NCBI RefSeq assembly: GCF_963975415.1
Contig: NZ_CAXBGN010000004.1
Location: 124,001 to 188,000 of the forward strand
DNA from: Kriegella sp963975415
GTDB taxonomy: Bacteria > Bacteroidota > Bacteroidia > Flavobacteriales > Flavobacteriaceae
Reading direction: 5' to 3'
Length of the DNA stretch: 64,000 bases
Position 1 is the stretch's first letter. Each line of letters opens with the position of its first letter. The notes beneath the pieces were generated by a model. It made no database searches and had not been told where the DNA came from. It was given only the letters and a program-made list of their open reading frames with translations. The position numbers and the translations under genes were made by a program. Of this stretch, positions 44,631 to 54,438 are shown in pieces.

Positions 44631-45776
44631 ATGAAATGTCTTCATATTTGCAATGACTTCATGGGAAGCAAGGTCCATGAAAACCTCTATCATGAGTTAG
44701 ATGAAAAAGGAATTCAACAGGTGGTATTCTACCCCGTACGAAAAGCTAAAATCAAAAAGGTAGAAAAATATAAGAAAAATCCAAAATTAGAAGTAATTTA
44801 CTCGAGGCCACTTCGCCCCTACCACACCATTTTATTCCGAAATAAAATACGCTTTCTGTACAAAGACCTTGAAACTGACATAGATTTAAAACAATTTGAC
44901 ATCGCTCATGCGACTACGTTATTCAGTGATGGGGCCTTGGCCTTAAAACTTAATGAGCAATTTAATATACCTTATATAGTCGCTGTAAGGGGGTCAGATG
45001 TCAGCACGTTCTTTAAATATCGTAAAGACCTATATTTTCTTGCACGCAAGATACTACTAAAGGCTTCTAAAATCATATTCATAAGTACATCATTAAAGCA
45101 TAACTTTTTTCAAAATAGCTTTATGAACAAATTGCGGCCTGAAATTAATGACAAATGCGTTATCATAAACAACGGTCTCGATTCGGTTTGGCTCGACGAT
45201 ATTCAACCGAAAAAAAAGATTACACCTTCCAAATTGCTCTATATTGGAAATTTCGATGTTAATAAAAATATCGTAAAGCTAATAGAAGCAGTCGTATTAG
45301 CTCAGGAAAAGCATAAAGATTTAACCCTGGATTTGGTAGGAGGTGGAGGAAAAGATCATGAGAAGGTTATTGGCGCCATTGACGCAAATAAATCAGTGGT
45401 CACCTATCATGGTGCAATATATGACAAAGGGAAACTAAAAGAAGTTTATTCCAATGCCCACATTCTGGCCATGACCTCGATAAGTGAAACCTTTGGTTTG
45501 GTATACGTCGAGGCACTTACTCAAGGACTTCCCATAATTTGTTCGAAAAATCAAGGAATAGATGGAACTTTTAATGGCAAAGTGGGCGAATTTGTAAATC
45601 CTCTATCTGTTACCTCAATAACTGAAGCCATTGAACGCATGATATTGGATTATCAGAATTACGACATAGACCAATTAAGCTTCTCTCAATTCGATTGGAA
45701 GTTAATTGCAGACAATTACATTAGTACCTATCAGAACATCATTTCTCAAGAAAAGATTGCCAACCATGCCGAATAA
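44631..45776 (+). CDS. GT4 glycosyltransferase
   Basis: 381 residues, GT-B fold. The N-terminal domain reads HICNDFMGSKVHENLYHEL, which resembles capsule GT4 proteins of marine Flavobacteriaceae. The C-terminal domain opens LLYIGNFDVNKNIVKL, with E-x7-E ETFGLVYVE (about 286-294). Its last codons overlap the start of the DMFase-like gene by 11 bp. Donor unknown. Confidence 0.85.
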   Translation: MKCLHICNDFMGSKVHENLYHELDEKGIQQVVFYPVRKAKIKKVEKYKKNPKLEVIYSRPLRPYHTILFRNKIRFLYKDLETDIDLKQFDIAHATTLFSDGALALKLNEQFNIPYIVAVRGSDVSTFFKYRKDLYFLARKILLKASKIIFISTSLKHNFFQNSFMNKLRPEINDKCVIINNGLDSVWLDDIQPKKKITPSKLLYIGNFDVNKNIVKLIEAVVLAQEKHKDLTLDLVGGGGKDHEKVIGAIDANKSVVTYHGAIYDKGKLKEVYSNAHILAMTSISETFGLVYVEALTQGLPIICSKNQGIDGTFNGKVGEFVNPLSVTSITEAIERMILDYQNYDIDQLSFSQFDWKLIADNYISTYQNIISQEKIANHAE

Positions 45777-47499
45777 ACCGAGTAATCATGCGATTATTAT
45801 TGAAAATGAACAATCAGGAACGTCTTCATGGAAGATAGACAACCCAGCCACAAATAGAGAAATTGAAGGGTATGCTTCGCATACGAGTATCAATAAAGGC
45901 GAGTTTATAAACCTCTTTGTGAATACGGCATCTGAAAATTTTTCTTTGGAAGTGTTTCGAATGGGGTGGTATAAGGGTTTGGGAGGACGTTCAGTAGCTG
46001 AACCAATAGTCTTGGCAGGAACAGTTCAAGAAACGGCACTACCTGATAATAACACCGGATTGGTAGAATGTGATTGGCGAAACCCTTATAAATTATCTAC
46101 TGACGACACATGGCCTACCGGAATTTACGTTGTCAAACTTCAAGAGAATTTTTCTCACAAGCAAAGCTATATTCTTTTTGTCGTCAGAGACGACAACAAC
46201 GCACCTGACATACTTTTTCAATTACCTGTCACTACCTATCAGGCCTATAATTATTGGGGCGGAAAATCACTTTATGATTGGGGAAGTGGTTCGCTCGAAC
46301 ATTGGGGTTCAGTATCAGGCAAGCGAGCAAGCCATGTATCCTTCAATCGACCCTACGCCTGTAGTAATAACAAAAAAGCTGCTTTTGGAATGGGGGCCGG
46401 GGAATTTTTCACCAATATCCAACCGACAACTACTCATGACCTCCCTATAAGCAGTGCCGGGTGGGATTATAATATGGTTAGGTGGTTAGAGAAAAATGAA
46501 TATAACGTTGGTTATATTACCAATATAGACACACATAGCGATTCGAAGTTGCTCAGCCGCAGTAAAATCTTCATGTCGCATGGGCACGACGAATATTGGT
46601 CTTATGAGATGCGCAAGAATGTCGAGGAAACACTTAAAAGCGGAACCAATCTAACTTTTTTTTCATCTAATACCGTGTTCTGGCAAATTAGAATAGAGCC
46701 TAGTATTGTTTCAAATGCACCCAATAGAACCATGGCCTGCTACAAAGATGTTTCCCTAGACCCCATTACAAACAGTACTACAACCGTAAATTTTCGAGAC
46801 AACCCTATAAATAATCCTGAATCAAAATTGATAGGTGTTCAGCATTTTATGGATCCTGTTGATGGTGATATTATTATTACGAATTCTTCCCATTGGGTAT
46901 TCGAAGGCTTACAAGTTAAAAATGGTGATAGGCTAAACGGGCTTCTTGGCTATGAAATAGATGGCGTCACCGAATATTCTCCAAGAAACATAACAGTTTT
47001 GGCAACTTCTCCCGGGAAAAATCTGTTGGAGAACAATTATGCGTACGTTGGAAAAATAATGTTTCAACGCATTGGCCGAAAAATAAATAGCATACTGGTT
47101 CATAAATTGAAATTTCCAAAGACTCTAATTCAATCAGCTTCCCTAATTGCAATTCTGGCCATTTTAATGGCGGCAGGGTTAATCGTTAACATCGGAGGCG
47201 AAATCGGCATTTTTGCCCTTGTAGGTTGTTTGACAATGATTGGGGCAGGACTTGTACTTTGGTTCTTACAAAACCTAAAAGCACTGAATAACAGGATTGT
47301 AAAAAATGGAGATTCGCACATGACTTTTTATCAAACTGAAAAAGGGGCACAAGTTTTTGCAACGGGATCAATGCAATGGTCTTGGGGGCTTGACGATTAC
47401 AATGCCCCTGAATTAAGATCATCTAGAGCTAGTGGCCAAGCAGAAAAAATCACACATAATGTACTAAAGGGGTTTGGTGCCTCAACACCCCAGAAGTAA
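45766..47499 (+). CDS. N,N-dimethylformamidase large-subunit-like protein with membrane hairpin
   Basis: 577 residues from the ATG at 45766, overlapping the preceding gene by 11 bp; a frame start 60 bp earlier lies wholly inside that gene. An N-terminal Ig-like domain (about 30-140, FRMGWYKGLGGR) precedes the DMFA2_C-type domain: TYQAYNYWGGKSLY (157-170), SHGHDEYWS (271-279), FFSSNTVFWQIR (298-309), then GDSHMTFYQ...FATGSMQWSWGLDDY (515-545). Two adjacent hydrophobic helices (about 454-502) interrupt this domain. No signal peptide is present. The named family hydrolyses an amide with a mononuclear iron. In this locus a deacylation or amide-modification of a sugar is plausible but unproven. 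Confidence 0.75.
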   Translation: MPNKPSNHAIIIENEQSGTSSWKIDNPATNREIEGYASHTSINKGEFINLFVNTASENFSLEVFRMGWYKGLGGRSVAEPIVLAGTVQETALPDNNTGLVECDWRNPYKLSTDDTWPTGIYVVKLQENFSHKQSYILFVVRDDNNAPDILFQLPVTTYQAYNYWGGKSLYDWGSGSLEHWGSVSGKRASHVSFNRPYACSNNKKAAFGMGAGEFFTNIQPTTTHDLPISSAGWDYNMVRWLEKNEYNVGYITNIDTHSDSKLLSRSKIFMSHGHDEYWSYEMRKNVEETLKSGTNLTFFSSNTVFWQIRIEPSIVSNAPNRTMACYKDVSLDPITNSTTTVNFRDNPINNPESKLIGVQHFMDPVDGDIIITNSSHWVFEGLQVKNGDRLNGLLGYEIDGVTEYSPRNITVLATSPGKNLLENNYAYVGKIMFQRIGRKINSILVHKLKFPKTLIQSASLIAILAILMAAGLIVNIGGEIGIFALVGCLTMIGAGLVLWFLQNLKALNNRIVKNGDSHMTFYQTEKGAQVFATGSMQWSWGLDDYNAPELRSSRASGQAEKITHNVLKGFGASTPQK

Positions 47500-47685
47500 A
47501 TATATCAAAAATCAAAGACGTTTATTTTTAAAAACCGATATTTGCATCGAAATTTTACGATTATAATAGTTTTATCAAGAAATAGGGTCTTATAGCCGCA
47601 ATTTGAGGGAGAAACATAGATGATGTTGTATGTTTGTAATCAAATAATAATTGACAAACTTTTACAAATTATAAAATAGTACCTA

Positions 47686-48801
47686 ATGAAAAAAGTGGCA
47701 TTGATAACAGGGGTTACCGGACAAGATGGTGCCTATCTAAGTGAATTCTTATTGAAGAAGGGCTATACCGTTCACGGGTTGAAAAGACGTTCTTCACTTT
47801 TTAATACCGATCGCATCGATCACCTATACCAAGACCCCCATATTGAAAATAGAAATTTCATTCTTCATTATGGCGATATGACCGATAGTACCAACTTGAT
47901 TCGATTGATTCAGGAGATACAACCCGACGAGATTTACAATCTGGCAGCCATGAGCCATGTACATGTATCTTTTGAGGTACCTGAATATACCGCCAATGCA
48001 GATGGAATAGGCACACTAAGAATACTAGATGCCGTAAGAATGTTGGGGCTTGGAGACAAAACCCGTATCTATCAGGCTTCTACTTCAGAACTTTATGGAA
48101 AGGTACAAGAAGTTCCTCAAACCGAAAAAACTCCGTTTTACCCACGTAGTCCATACGCTGTGGCAAAAATGTACGCTTATTGGATAACCGTCAACTATAG
48201 GGAAGCTTATGGAATGTATGCTTGTAACGGAATATTATTCAACCATGAATCGCCGATAAGAGGCGAAACTTTTGTAACCCGTAAAATAACAAGGGCGACC
48301 GCCCGTATAGCATTGGGTCTGCAAGACAAGATTTATCTTGGCAATCTTGATGCGCAACGTGATTGGGGCCATGCCAAGGATTATGTTAGGATGATGTGGA
48401 TGATTCTACAGGCAGACCAAGCAGAAGATTGGGTAATTGCCACCGGCAAGACCACACCCGTTAGGGAATTTGTTCGTATGAGTTTTGACCAAGTAGGTAT
48501 CGAATTAGAATTCAAAGGTGAAGGAGTTGACGAAAAGGGCTATGTTAAAGCTTGCCATAATGCCGATTATCAGTTAGAAATAGGAAAGGAAATCTTGGCC
48601 GTTGATCCAAAATACTTTAGACCAACCGAAGTCGAACTTCTTATAGGCGATGCTTCTAAAGCCAAAGATAAATTGGGCTGGGTACCAGAGCTTGATTTAC
48701 AAGACCTTGTAAAAGATATGATGGAAAGTGATTTGAAGTTAATGCAAAAAGACCAGTATTTACAAAATGGTGGTTATCGAATTCTAAATTACTTTGAGTA
48801 A
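47686..48801 (+). CDS. gmd: GDP-mannose 4,6-dehydratase
   Basis: 371 residues, standard length. TGVTGQDGAYLSEFL (about 8-22), HYGDMTDSTNLIR, the catalytic STSELYGK and YAVAKMYAYW (Tyr-x3-Lys) and FNHESPIRGETFVTRKI are all present. It makes GDP-4-keto-6-deoxymannose from GDP-mannose. Two bp separate it from the fucose synthase, so the pair is translationally linked. Confidence 0.96.
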   Translation: MKKVALITGVTGQDGAYLSEFLLKKGYTVHGLKRRSSLFNTDRIDHLYQDPHIENRNFILHYGDMTDSTNLIRLIQEIQPDEIYNLAAMSHVHVSFEVPEYTANADGIGTLRILDAVRMLGLGDKTRIYQASTSELYGKVQEVPQTEKTPFYPRSPYAVAKMYAYWITVNYREAYGMYACNGILFNHESPIRGETFVTRKITRATARIALGLQDKIYLGNLDAQRDWGHAKDYVRMMWMILQADQAEDWVIATGKTTPVREFVRMSFDQVGIELEFKGEGVDEKGYVKACHNADYQLEIGKEILAVDPKYFRPTEVELLIGDASKAKDKLGWVPELDLQDLVKDMMESDLKLMQKDQYLQNGGYRILNYFE

Positions 48802-48803
48802 AA

Positions 48804-49895
48804 ATGAATAAAGAATCAAAAATCTACGTAGCCGGTCATAGAGGTTTGGTGGGCAGTGCCATTGTTATCAATCTGAAAAGTAAAGGTTATACCAATATTG
48901 TAACAAGAACCCGGACTGAACTTGATTTAAAAAATTCGGAAGCCGTAAAAGCTTTCTTTGAGGCCGAAAAACCGGATTACGTAATTTTAGCTGCGGCCAA
49001 AGTTGGAGGGATTGTCGCCAACAATACGTATAGGGCGGATTTTATCTATGAAAACTTGATGATCCAGAACAACGTAGTTCATCAAAGTTATTTGCAGGGT
49101 GTGAAGAAGCTTCTTTTTTTAGGTAGTACCTGTATCTACCCTAAAAACTGTCCGCAGCCCATGAAAGAAGATTATTTGCTAACCGATGTTCTTGAATACA
49201 CCAACGAACCTTATGCCATAGCAAAGATTGCCGGTATCAAAATGTGCGAAAGTTACAATTTGCAATACGGCACCAATTTCATTTCTGTTATGCCGACCAA
49301 CCTCTACGGTCCTAACGACAACTTTGATTTGGAAAAATCTCACGTGCTTCCTGCCTTGGTAAGAAAAATTCACCTTGGCAGGGCCTTGGAAAAAAATGAT
49401 TGGAAAACCATTCAAGAGGACCTAAATAAGTTGCCAATTGAAAATGTAAATGGTGAGAGCCCACAAGAAATCATCATTGAAAAACTAGCGGACTACGGCA
49501 TTGTCAAAACACAGAATGGTGCTGTACACGTCGAAATTTGGGGCAGTGGAAAACCGATGCGTGAATTTTTATGGTCCGAAGACATGGCCGATGCTTGTGT
49601 ATATCTCATGGAGAATAGAAATTTTGAGGATACTTATGCCCAAAACTGCAAAGAAATAAGAAATACACATATCAATATCGGAACCGGAGAAGACATTTCA
49701 ATTTCCGATTTGGCAACAATGATAAAGAAAGTAATTGGATTTGAGGGTGATTTTAAATTCAATACGGAAAAACCGGATGGCACCATGAAAAAATTGACTG
49801 ACGTTTCGAAACTCAACGCATTAGGTTGGAAACATACCGTAGAACTCGAAGAAGGTATAAAAAGGCAATACCAGTGGTATACCTCATTTAACTAA
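48804..49895 (+). CDS. fcl: GDP-L-fucose synthase
   Basis: 363 residues. YVAGHRGLVGSAI (about 8-20), AAAKVGGI, SSTCIYP-type LGSTCIYPKNCPQP with Tyr-x3-Lys in YAIAKIAG are present. The protein is about 45 residues longer than the E. coli enzyme (about 320) because of an insert after EKNDW (about 195-240), a variant also known in other Bacteroidota. It epimerizes and reduces the Gmd product to GDP-L-fucose. Confidence 0.95.
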   Translation: MNKESKIYVAGHRGLVGSAIVINLKSKGYTNIVTRTRTELDLKNSEAVKAFFEAEKPDYVILAAAKVGGIVANNTYRADFIYENLMIQNNVVHQSYLQGVKKLLFLGSTCIYPKNCPQPMKEDYLLTDVLEYTNEPYAIAKIAGIKMCESYNLQYGTNFISVMPTNLYGPNDNFDLEKSHVLPALVRKIHLGRALEKNDWKTIQEDLNKLPIENVNGESPQEIIIEKLADYGIVKTQNGAVHVEIWGSGKPMREFLWSEDMADACVYLMENRNFEDTYAQNCKEIRNTHINIGTGEDISISDLATMIKKVIGFEGDFKFNTEKPDGTMKKLTDVSKLNALGWKHTVELEEGIKRQYQWYTSFN

Positions 49896-49930
49896 TGTTA
49901 CCTCTTCTTAGAAGATTTACCTATTTACAA

Positions 49931-49944
49931 TGAACAATTGTTCA
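49931..49944. promoter_or_regulatory. 14-bp perfect palindrome TGAACAATTGTTCA
   Basis: Sits in the 76-bp gap between fcl and the wzx-like gene, 28 bp before the latter's start. The position fits an operator, but no regulator can be named and chance is possible in A+T-rich DNA. Confidence 0.3.
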
Positions 49945-49971
49945 CCTTTTAGTTCAGACAAATGATGCAAC

Positions 49972-51408
49972 ATGGGACTTGGTGACAAAATGTTCAAGGG
50001 AATGGCATGGAGTGCTGTCGAGCGTCTTTCCGTTCAGGCAATGCAGTTCATTATCGGTATTGTACTTGCACGTATTCTAAGCCCGGAGGAATATGGCATT
50101 ATCGGAATTCTGATTGTTTTTATCGCAATTTCACAGGTATTTATCGACAGTGGTTTTACTAAGGCTTTAATACAAAAACAGAACCGTACCGAAGATGATA
50201 TTTCTACGGTATTTCTATTCAATATTGCCATAGGATCACTTTGTTATGTATTGCTGTGGTTGGCGGCTCCTTTCATTGCCGATTTTTATGAAATTGAAAA
50301 GCTCAGCATACTGCTAAGGGTCTTGGCGTTGTCACTTATCATAAACGCGCTATTCACTGTACCCGTTACCTTATATACAATTGATCTCGATTTTAAGGTA
50401 CTTACAAAAGTTAATTTTTCTGCTGTTATCATCTCAGGCGCTGCTGCCATCTATATGGCCTTTTCAGGTTACGGGGTATGGGCTTTAGTAGCTCAAACTT
50501 TAATAAAAGCCGTTGTAGTCGCTTTGTTTATGTGGTTAGGTTTAAAATGGAAGCCCAATTGGGTCTTTTCGAAAACCTCATTAAGGGGGCTGTTCAGATA
50601 TGGTTCCAATTTACTGGCATCTTCCTTACTGAACGTGGCCGTAAACAAATCTTACGAACTGGTTATTGCAAAAATCAGCAGTGCCCAAGACCTAGGCTAC
50701 TATACGAGAGGTACACAATTTTCAGATTATGTGTATGGCATAATGAGCGCTGTATTGGAAAGAGTATTGTTGCCAGGCTTATCGGGGCTGCAAGATCAAA
50801 TTGACATTTTGGTTAAGCATACAAGGAGCATTATTAGGGCAACGGCATTGTTGGTGGTACCCGTTTTCTTTTTTCTATCGGTGATTGCCGAACCTTTGAT
50901 ACGATTTTTATTGACTGAGAAATGGATGGCAGCAGTCCCAATAATGCAGCTTTTTTGTATTGCCAGGGCCATAACCATAATTTCCGGTATTAATGTCAAT
51001 CTATTGTATGTAATCGGGAGAACCGATTTAGCATTAAAACAGCAATACGCCAAACTTTCGATACGTGTTGTGTTATTAATAATCGCCCTTAAACACGGTA
51101 TTGTTTATATTGCGATGGCAGAATTGGCTTCAACGGCCATTCATTTTTTCATTAACACACATTATCCTGGAAAAATCATGAAGTATGGCGCTTTCCAACA
51201 GATTAAAGATATGATTCCTATTATTATTTCTGGTATCTTAATGGTCGTTGCCGTATATTTTGTGAACCGCCAGATAGACAATGATGTACTAAAGCTGTGT
51301 ATAGCCCCCCTTGTTGCCATACCCGTTTATTTTCTTTTTATACATTTATTCAAGGTAAAAGAGCTCAAAATTATTTTAGAGAAAACACGAGGTCTTTTTA
51401 AGAAATAA
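49972..51408 (+). CDS. wzx: Wzx-type oligosaccharide flippase (second flippase)
   Basis: 478 residues with about 12-14 hydrophobic helices, PST/MOP superfamily. GMAWSAVERLSVQAMQFIIG and LARILSPEEYGIIGI at the N-terminus are the hallmark of the lipopolysaccharide-biosynthesis flippase group (WzxC/TuaB-like). It moves undecaprenyl-linked repeat units across the inner membrane. The MurJ-like protein at 22290 belongs to another branch of the superfamily. Confidence 0.9.
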   Translation: MGLGDKMFKGMAWSAVERLSVQAMQFIIGIVLARILSPEEYGIIGILIVFIAISQVFIDSGFTKALIQKQNRTEDDISTVFLFNIAIGSLCYVLLWLAAPFIADFYEIEKLSILLRVLALSLIINALFTVPVTLYTIDLDFKVLTKVNFSAVIISGAAAIYMAFSGYGVWALVAQTLIKAVVVALFMWLGLKWKPNWVFSKTSLRGLFRYGSNLLASSLLNVAVNKSYELVIAKISSAQDLGYYTRGTQFSDYVYGIMSAVLERVLLPGLSGLQDQIDILVKHTRSIIRATALLVVPVFFFLSVIAEPLIRFLLTEKWMAAVPIMQLFCIARAITIISGINVNLLYVIGRTDLALKQQYAKLSIRVVLLIIALKHGIVYIAMAELASTAIHFFINTHYPGKIMKYGAFQQIKDMIPIIISGILMVVAVYFVNRQIDNDVLKLCIAPLVAIPVYFLFIHLFKVKELKIILEKTRGLFKK

Positions 51409-51433
51409 TCCCACAGATCAAACAATAGTTAAA

Positions 51434-52546
51434 ATGAAAAACAAAATCTGTTGTATTTTTAATATTGGCTCGCATTATCGTGAATCCATATACACATTGA
51501 TGGATCAAGAATTGAACTGTGACTTTTACTTGGGCGACACTATTTTCAAGCCCTTAAAAACAATGGATTATGATTCGCTGAAGGGCTACCGAAAAACAAT
51601 AAAAAATAAAAAAAGTATTATAAAGGGTTATATTTGGCAAAAAGGTGTCTGGAAGTTGGTTTTTAAACCTTATGACAGCTACATCATAAACAGTTCACCA
51701 TATTATTTATCGAATTGGGCCGTGTTGATTTTGGCGAAAATACTAGGTAAAAAAACGTACGCTTGGACACATGGGATTAAAGGAAGTTCATCTAAGAAAC
51801 AAATGATTCTTCAGAAAAATTTCTACCGGTTGTTTGATAAAATATTCCTTTACGGCGAACAAGGACAACGGTTAATGATTAAACAGGGTTTCGACGAAGA
51901 TAAGCTTATACTAATCTATAATTCACTGGATTACGAAAATCAATTGACCATTCGAAACAATCTAAAACCGACAGATATCTATAAGAAATACTTTAACAAC
52001 GACTTTCCCGTTCTTATATATATTGGAAGAATCCAAACTTCCAAAAAGGTGGATTTATTGGTAGAAGCATTAAAGAATTTGAGAGAAAAAGATATACTCT
52101 GTAATTTAGTCGTAGTCGGCGAAGATATCGATGATAATGACATTCCTAAACTTGTTGAAAAATACGGCATAGGTAAAAACGTTTGGTTCTACGGCCCATG
52201 TTATAAAGAAGAGCTCATTGGGCCTTTACTTTACAACGCTGATGTTTGTGTATCTCCAGGACTGATTGGTCTTACGGCTATACACGCCCTAACTTATGGA
52301 ACGCCTGTAATCACGAGTGACAACTTTTATGGTCACGGACCAGAATTCGAAGCGATTGAACCTGGACTCACAGGAGACTTTTTTAAAGAAGGCAACTTGG
52401 ATGACCTTGTCCTTAAAATCAAGCAGTGGATTAACGTCGACACCTCGTCACGCAAAGCAACCCGGCTTGAAGCATATCGGTCGGTAGATGACAAGTATAA
52501 CCCTTTTTATCAAATTAAGGTTCTTAAAAAAGCCCTACAGTCATGA
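51434..52546 (+). CDS. GT4-like glycosyltransferase lacking the E-x7-E motif
   Basis: 370 residues, GT-B fold with IYIGRIQTSKKVDLLVEAL at the start of the C-terminal domain (about 194-212). Where other GT4 proteins have E-x7-E, this one reads SPGLIGLTAIHALTYGTPV (about 276-294), as in a subgroup of capsule transferases. It overlaps the next gene by ATGA (4 bp). It may be active with altered donor-site geometry; donor unknown. Confidence 0.75.
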   Translation: MKNKICCIFNIGSHYRESIYTLMDQELNCDFYLGDTIFKPLKTMDYDSLKGYRKTIKNKKSIIKGYIWQKGVWKLVFKPYDSYIINSSPYYLSNWAVLILAKILGKKTYAWTHGIKGSSSKKQMILQKNFYRLFDKIFLYGEQGQRLMIKQGFDEDKLILIYNSLDYENQLTIRNNLKPTDIYKKYFNNDFPVLIYIGRIQTSKKVDLLVEALKNLREKDILCNLVVVGEDIDDNDIPKLVEKYGIGKNVWFYGPCYKEELIGPLLYNADVCVSPGLIGLTAIHALTYGTPVITSDNFYGHGPEFEAIEPGLTGDFFKEGNLDDLVLKIKQWINVDTSSRKATRLEAYRSVDDKYNPFYQIKVLKKALQS

Positions 52547-53817
52547 AAGTACTTTGGGTCACAAACACTATATTTCCGCAATTATCACAAGCCCTTGGAA
52601 AAGATGCACCTGTAGTTGGCGGTTGGATGTATGGTTTAGCCAAAGACTTGGCAGAAGAGGGTTTAGCGCTAAGTGTCGTAACTGTTAGACCAAATATGCA
52701 GTTCGCTCAACACACAATCGATGGCACCAATTACCTCTTGCTCAAAGGAGCAAAGCCAATAACCGAATATGACGAAACATTAGAAATACAATGGAAAAAA
52801 ATCATTGAAGATATATCGCCTGATATAGTTCATATTCACGGTACCGAATACGCACATGGCCTCTCATTGATAAAAGCATGCCCAAATTTGAAATATGTTA
52901 TTTCCATACAAGGAATGACAAGTATAATAAGCAGATATTATTATGCGGGAATAGGCTTAAGAGAAATAATTAAGAACACTACTCTTAGGGATATTATCAA
53001 AGGGGATGGAATTATTGGAAATAAAATAAGATTTAAAAAAAGAGGACTTACAATAGAACAAAATTATCTAAAACTAACAAAAGATATAATAGGCAGAACA
53101 CAGTGGGACCATGACCATGTGAAGACTATTAATTCTAAGGTGAACTATCATTTTTGTAATGAATCTTTAAGAAATAGCTTCTACAGTTCTAAAAAATGGA
53201 CTTCAGACTCCAAAAAAGACCACACTATTTTTCTTAGCCAAGCAAGCTATCCGATAAAGGGAGTACACAAAGTACTTGAAGCGGTGCATCTTATAAAGAC
53301 ATTTTTTCCTAGTATAAAAATACGCGTCGCCGGCACAAATATTCTTAGCCCCTCAAATGGACTAAAAGGAAAGCTCACCAAAAAAGGCTATCACAGGTAT
53401 ATTAGCAAATTAGTCGAAAAATTAGATTTACATAAACATATTGAATTCTTGGGGTTTCTCGATGAAGAACAAATGATAAATGAATATTTAAATTGTCACG
53501 TTTTTATCTGTCCATCCAGTATAGAAAATAGTCCGAATTCATTAGGTGAAGCCCAAATATTGGGCGTTCCCTGTATTGCCTCATATGTCGGAGGAGTACC
53601 TGATTCCGTCATACACACTGAAACCGGTCTTCTTTATCGCTTTGAAGAGGTTGAAATGTTGGCACAATCCATAAAAAGTATTTTTGATGATGATAATTTA
53701 GCAAAAAGACTCTCGGAAAATGGCATCTTAGCGGCTTCTAAGCGACATAATCGTAAAAATAACGTAAACACCATGATTTCTATCTATAATTGCATTGTAA
53801 AAGGAAAAATTAACTAA
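52543..53817 (+). CDS. GT4 glycosyltransferase
   Basis: 424 residues, GT-B fold. The N-terminal domain starts VLWVTNTIFPQLSQALGKD and includes IHGTEYAHGLSL. The C-terminal domain has FLSQASYPIKGVHKVLEA and E-x7-E in ENSPNSLGE (about 328-336). Overlaps the upstream gene by 4 bp. Closest by pattern to capsule GT4 proteins of Bacteroidota; sugar specificity unknown. Confidence 0.86.
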   Translation: MKVLWVTNTIFPQLSQALGKDAPVVGGWMYGLAKDLAEEGLALSVVTVRPNMQFAQHTIDGTNYLLLKGAKPITEYDETLEIQWKKIIEDISPDIVHIHGTEYAHGLSLIKACPNLKYVISIQGMTSIISRYYYAGIGLREIIKNTTLRDIIKGDGIIGNKIRFKKRGLTIEQNYLKLTKDIIGRTQWDHDHVKTINSKVNYHFCNESLRNSFYSSKKWTSDSKKDHTIFLSQASYPIKGVHKVLEAVHLIKTFFPSIKIRVAGTNILSPSNGLKGKLTKKGYHRYISKLVEKLDLHKHIEFLGFLDEEQMINEYLNCHVFICPSSIENSPNSLGEAQILGVPCIASYVGGVPDSVIHTETGLLYRFEEVEMLAQSIKSIFDDDNLAKRLSENGILAASKRHNRKNNVNTMISIYNCIVKGKIN

Positions 53818-53826
53818 CAAAATTTC

Positions 53827-54438
53827 ATGATTAGCTTACTTAAGAAAATCATTATATTTTTATCGGACACCAAGCATTTTTGGTACAATAAGTTCATTTT
53901 TAAATACAAAAAAGTCAACTATAGCGACTTCCCAAGAATATACGGCAAAATTTTCATCAGAAATCAGGGTAGTATAACAATAGATAAAAATGTTTCTTTT
54001 AATTCAGGACCTTATGCCAATCCTATTGGAGGTGACACCAAAATGACAATAATAGTAGGAAAATCAGCGGTCTTAAATATTGGAAGTGGAGCAGGTATTT
54101 CGAACTCCACTATAATTTGCCAAGATAAAATAACCATTGGAGACAATGTCAAAATCGGAGGTAGTGTTAAAATTTATGATACTGATTTTCATTCACTAGA
54201 TGCTGATAATAGAAGAATAAAAGAAAAAGACCTCCCAAATACGAAACCTGTGGTAATCGACGACAACTCGTTTATTGGAGCGCACAGTATTATTCTAAAA
54301 GGTGTAACCATAGGTGAAAACAGCATAATCGGTGCAGGATCCGTAGTCACAAAGACAATCCCTTCTGGGGAGATTTGGGCAGGGAATCCGGCTAAATTCA
54401 TCAGAAGTATTCCAAATTCAAAAGATAAACTTACCTAA
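53827..54438 (+). CDS. Hexapeptide-repeat acyltransferase (LbetaH)
   Basis: 203 residues. Hexapeptide repeats ITIGDNVKIGGSVKIYDTD, then PVVIDDNSFIGAHSIILKG, VTIGENSIIGAGSVV and GEIWAGNPAKFIR form the left-handed helix and the usual C-terminal cap of maltose/galactoside acetyltransferase relatives. The DTDFHSLD segment supplies the catalytic His. It probably O-acetylates a sugar of the second polysaccharide. The stop overlaps the polymerase start by one base (TAATG). Confidence 0.87.
   Translation: MISLLKKIIIFLSDTKHFWYNKFIFKYKKVNYSDFPRIYGKIFIRNQGSITIDKNVSFNSGPYANPIGGDTKMTIIVGKSAVLNIGSGAGISNSTIICQDKITIGDNVKIGGSVKIYDTDFHSLDADNRRIKEKDLPNTKPVVIDDNSFIGAHSIILKGVTIGENSIIGAGSVVTKTIPSGEIWAGNPAKFIRSIPNSKDKLT

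Noticed and set aside
47537..47550. GATATTTGCATCGA resembling an operator box before gmd
   Set aside because: It is a single box without a partner at 20-21 bp and before a gene of a different kind.
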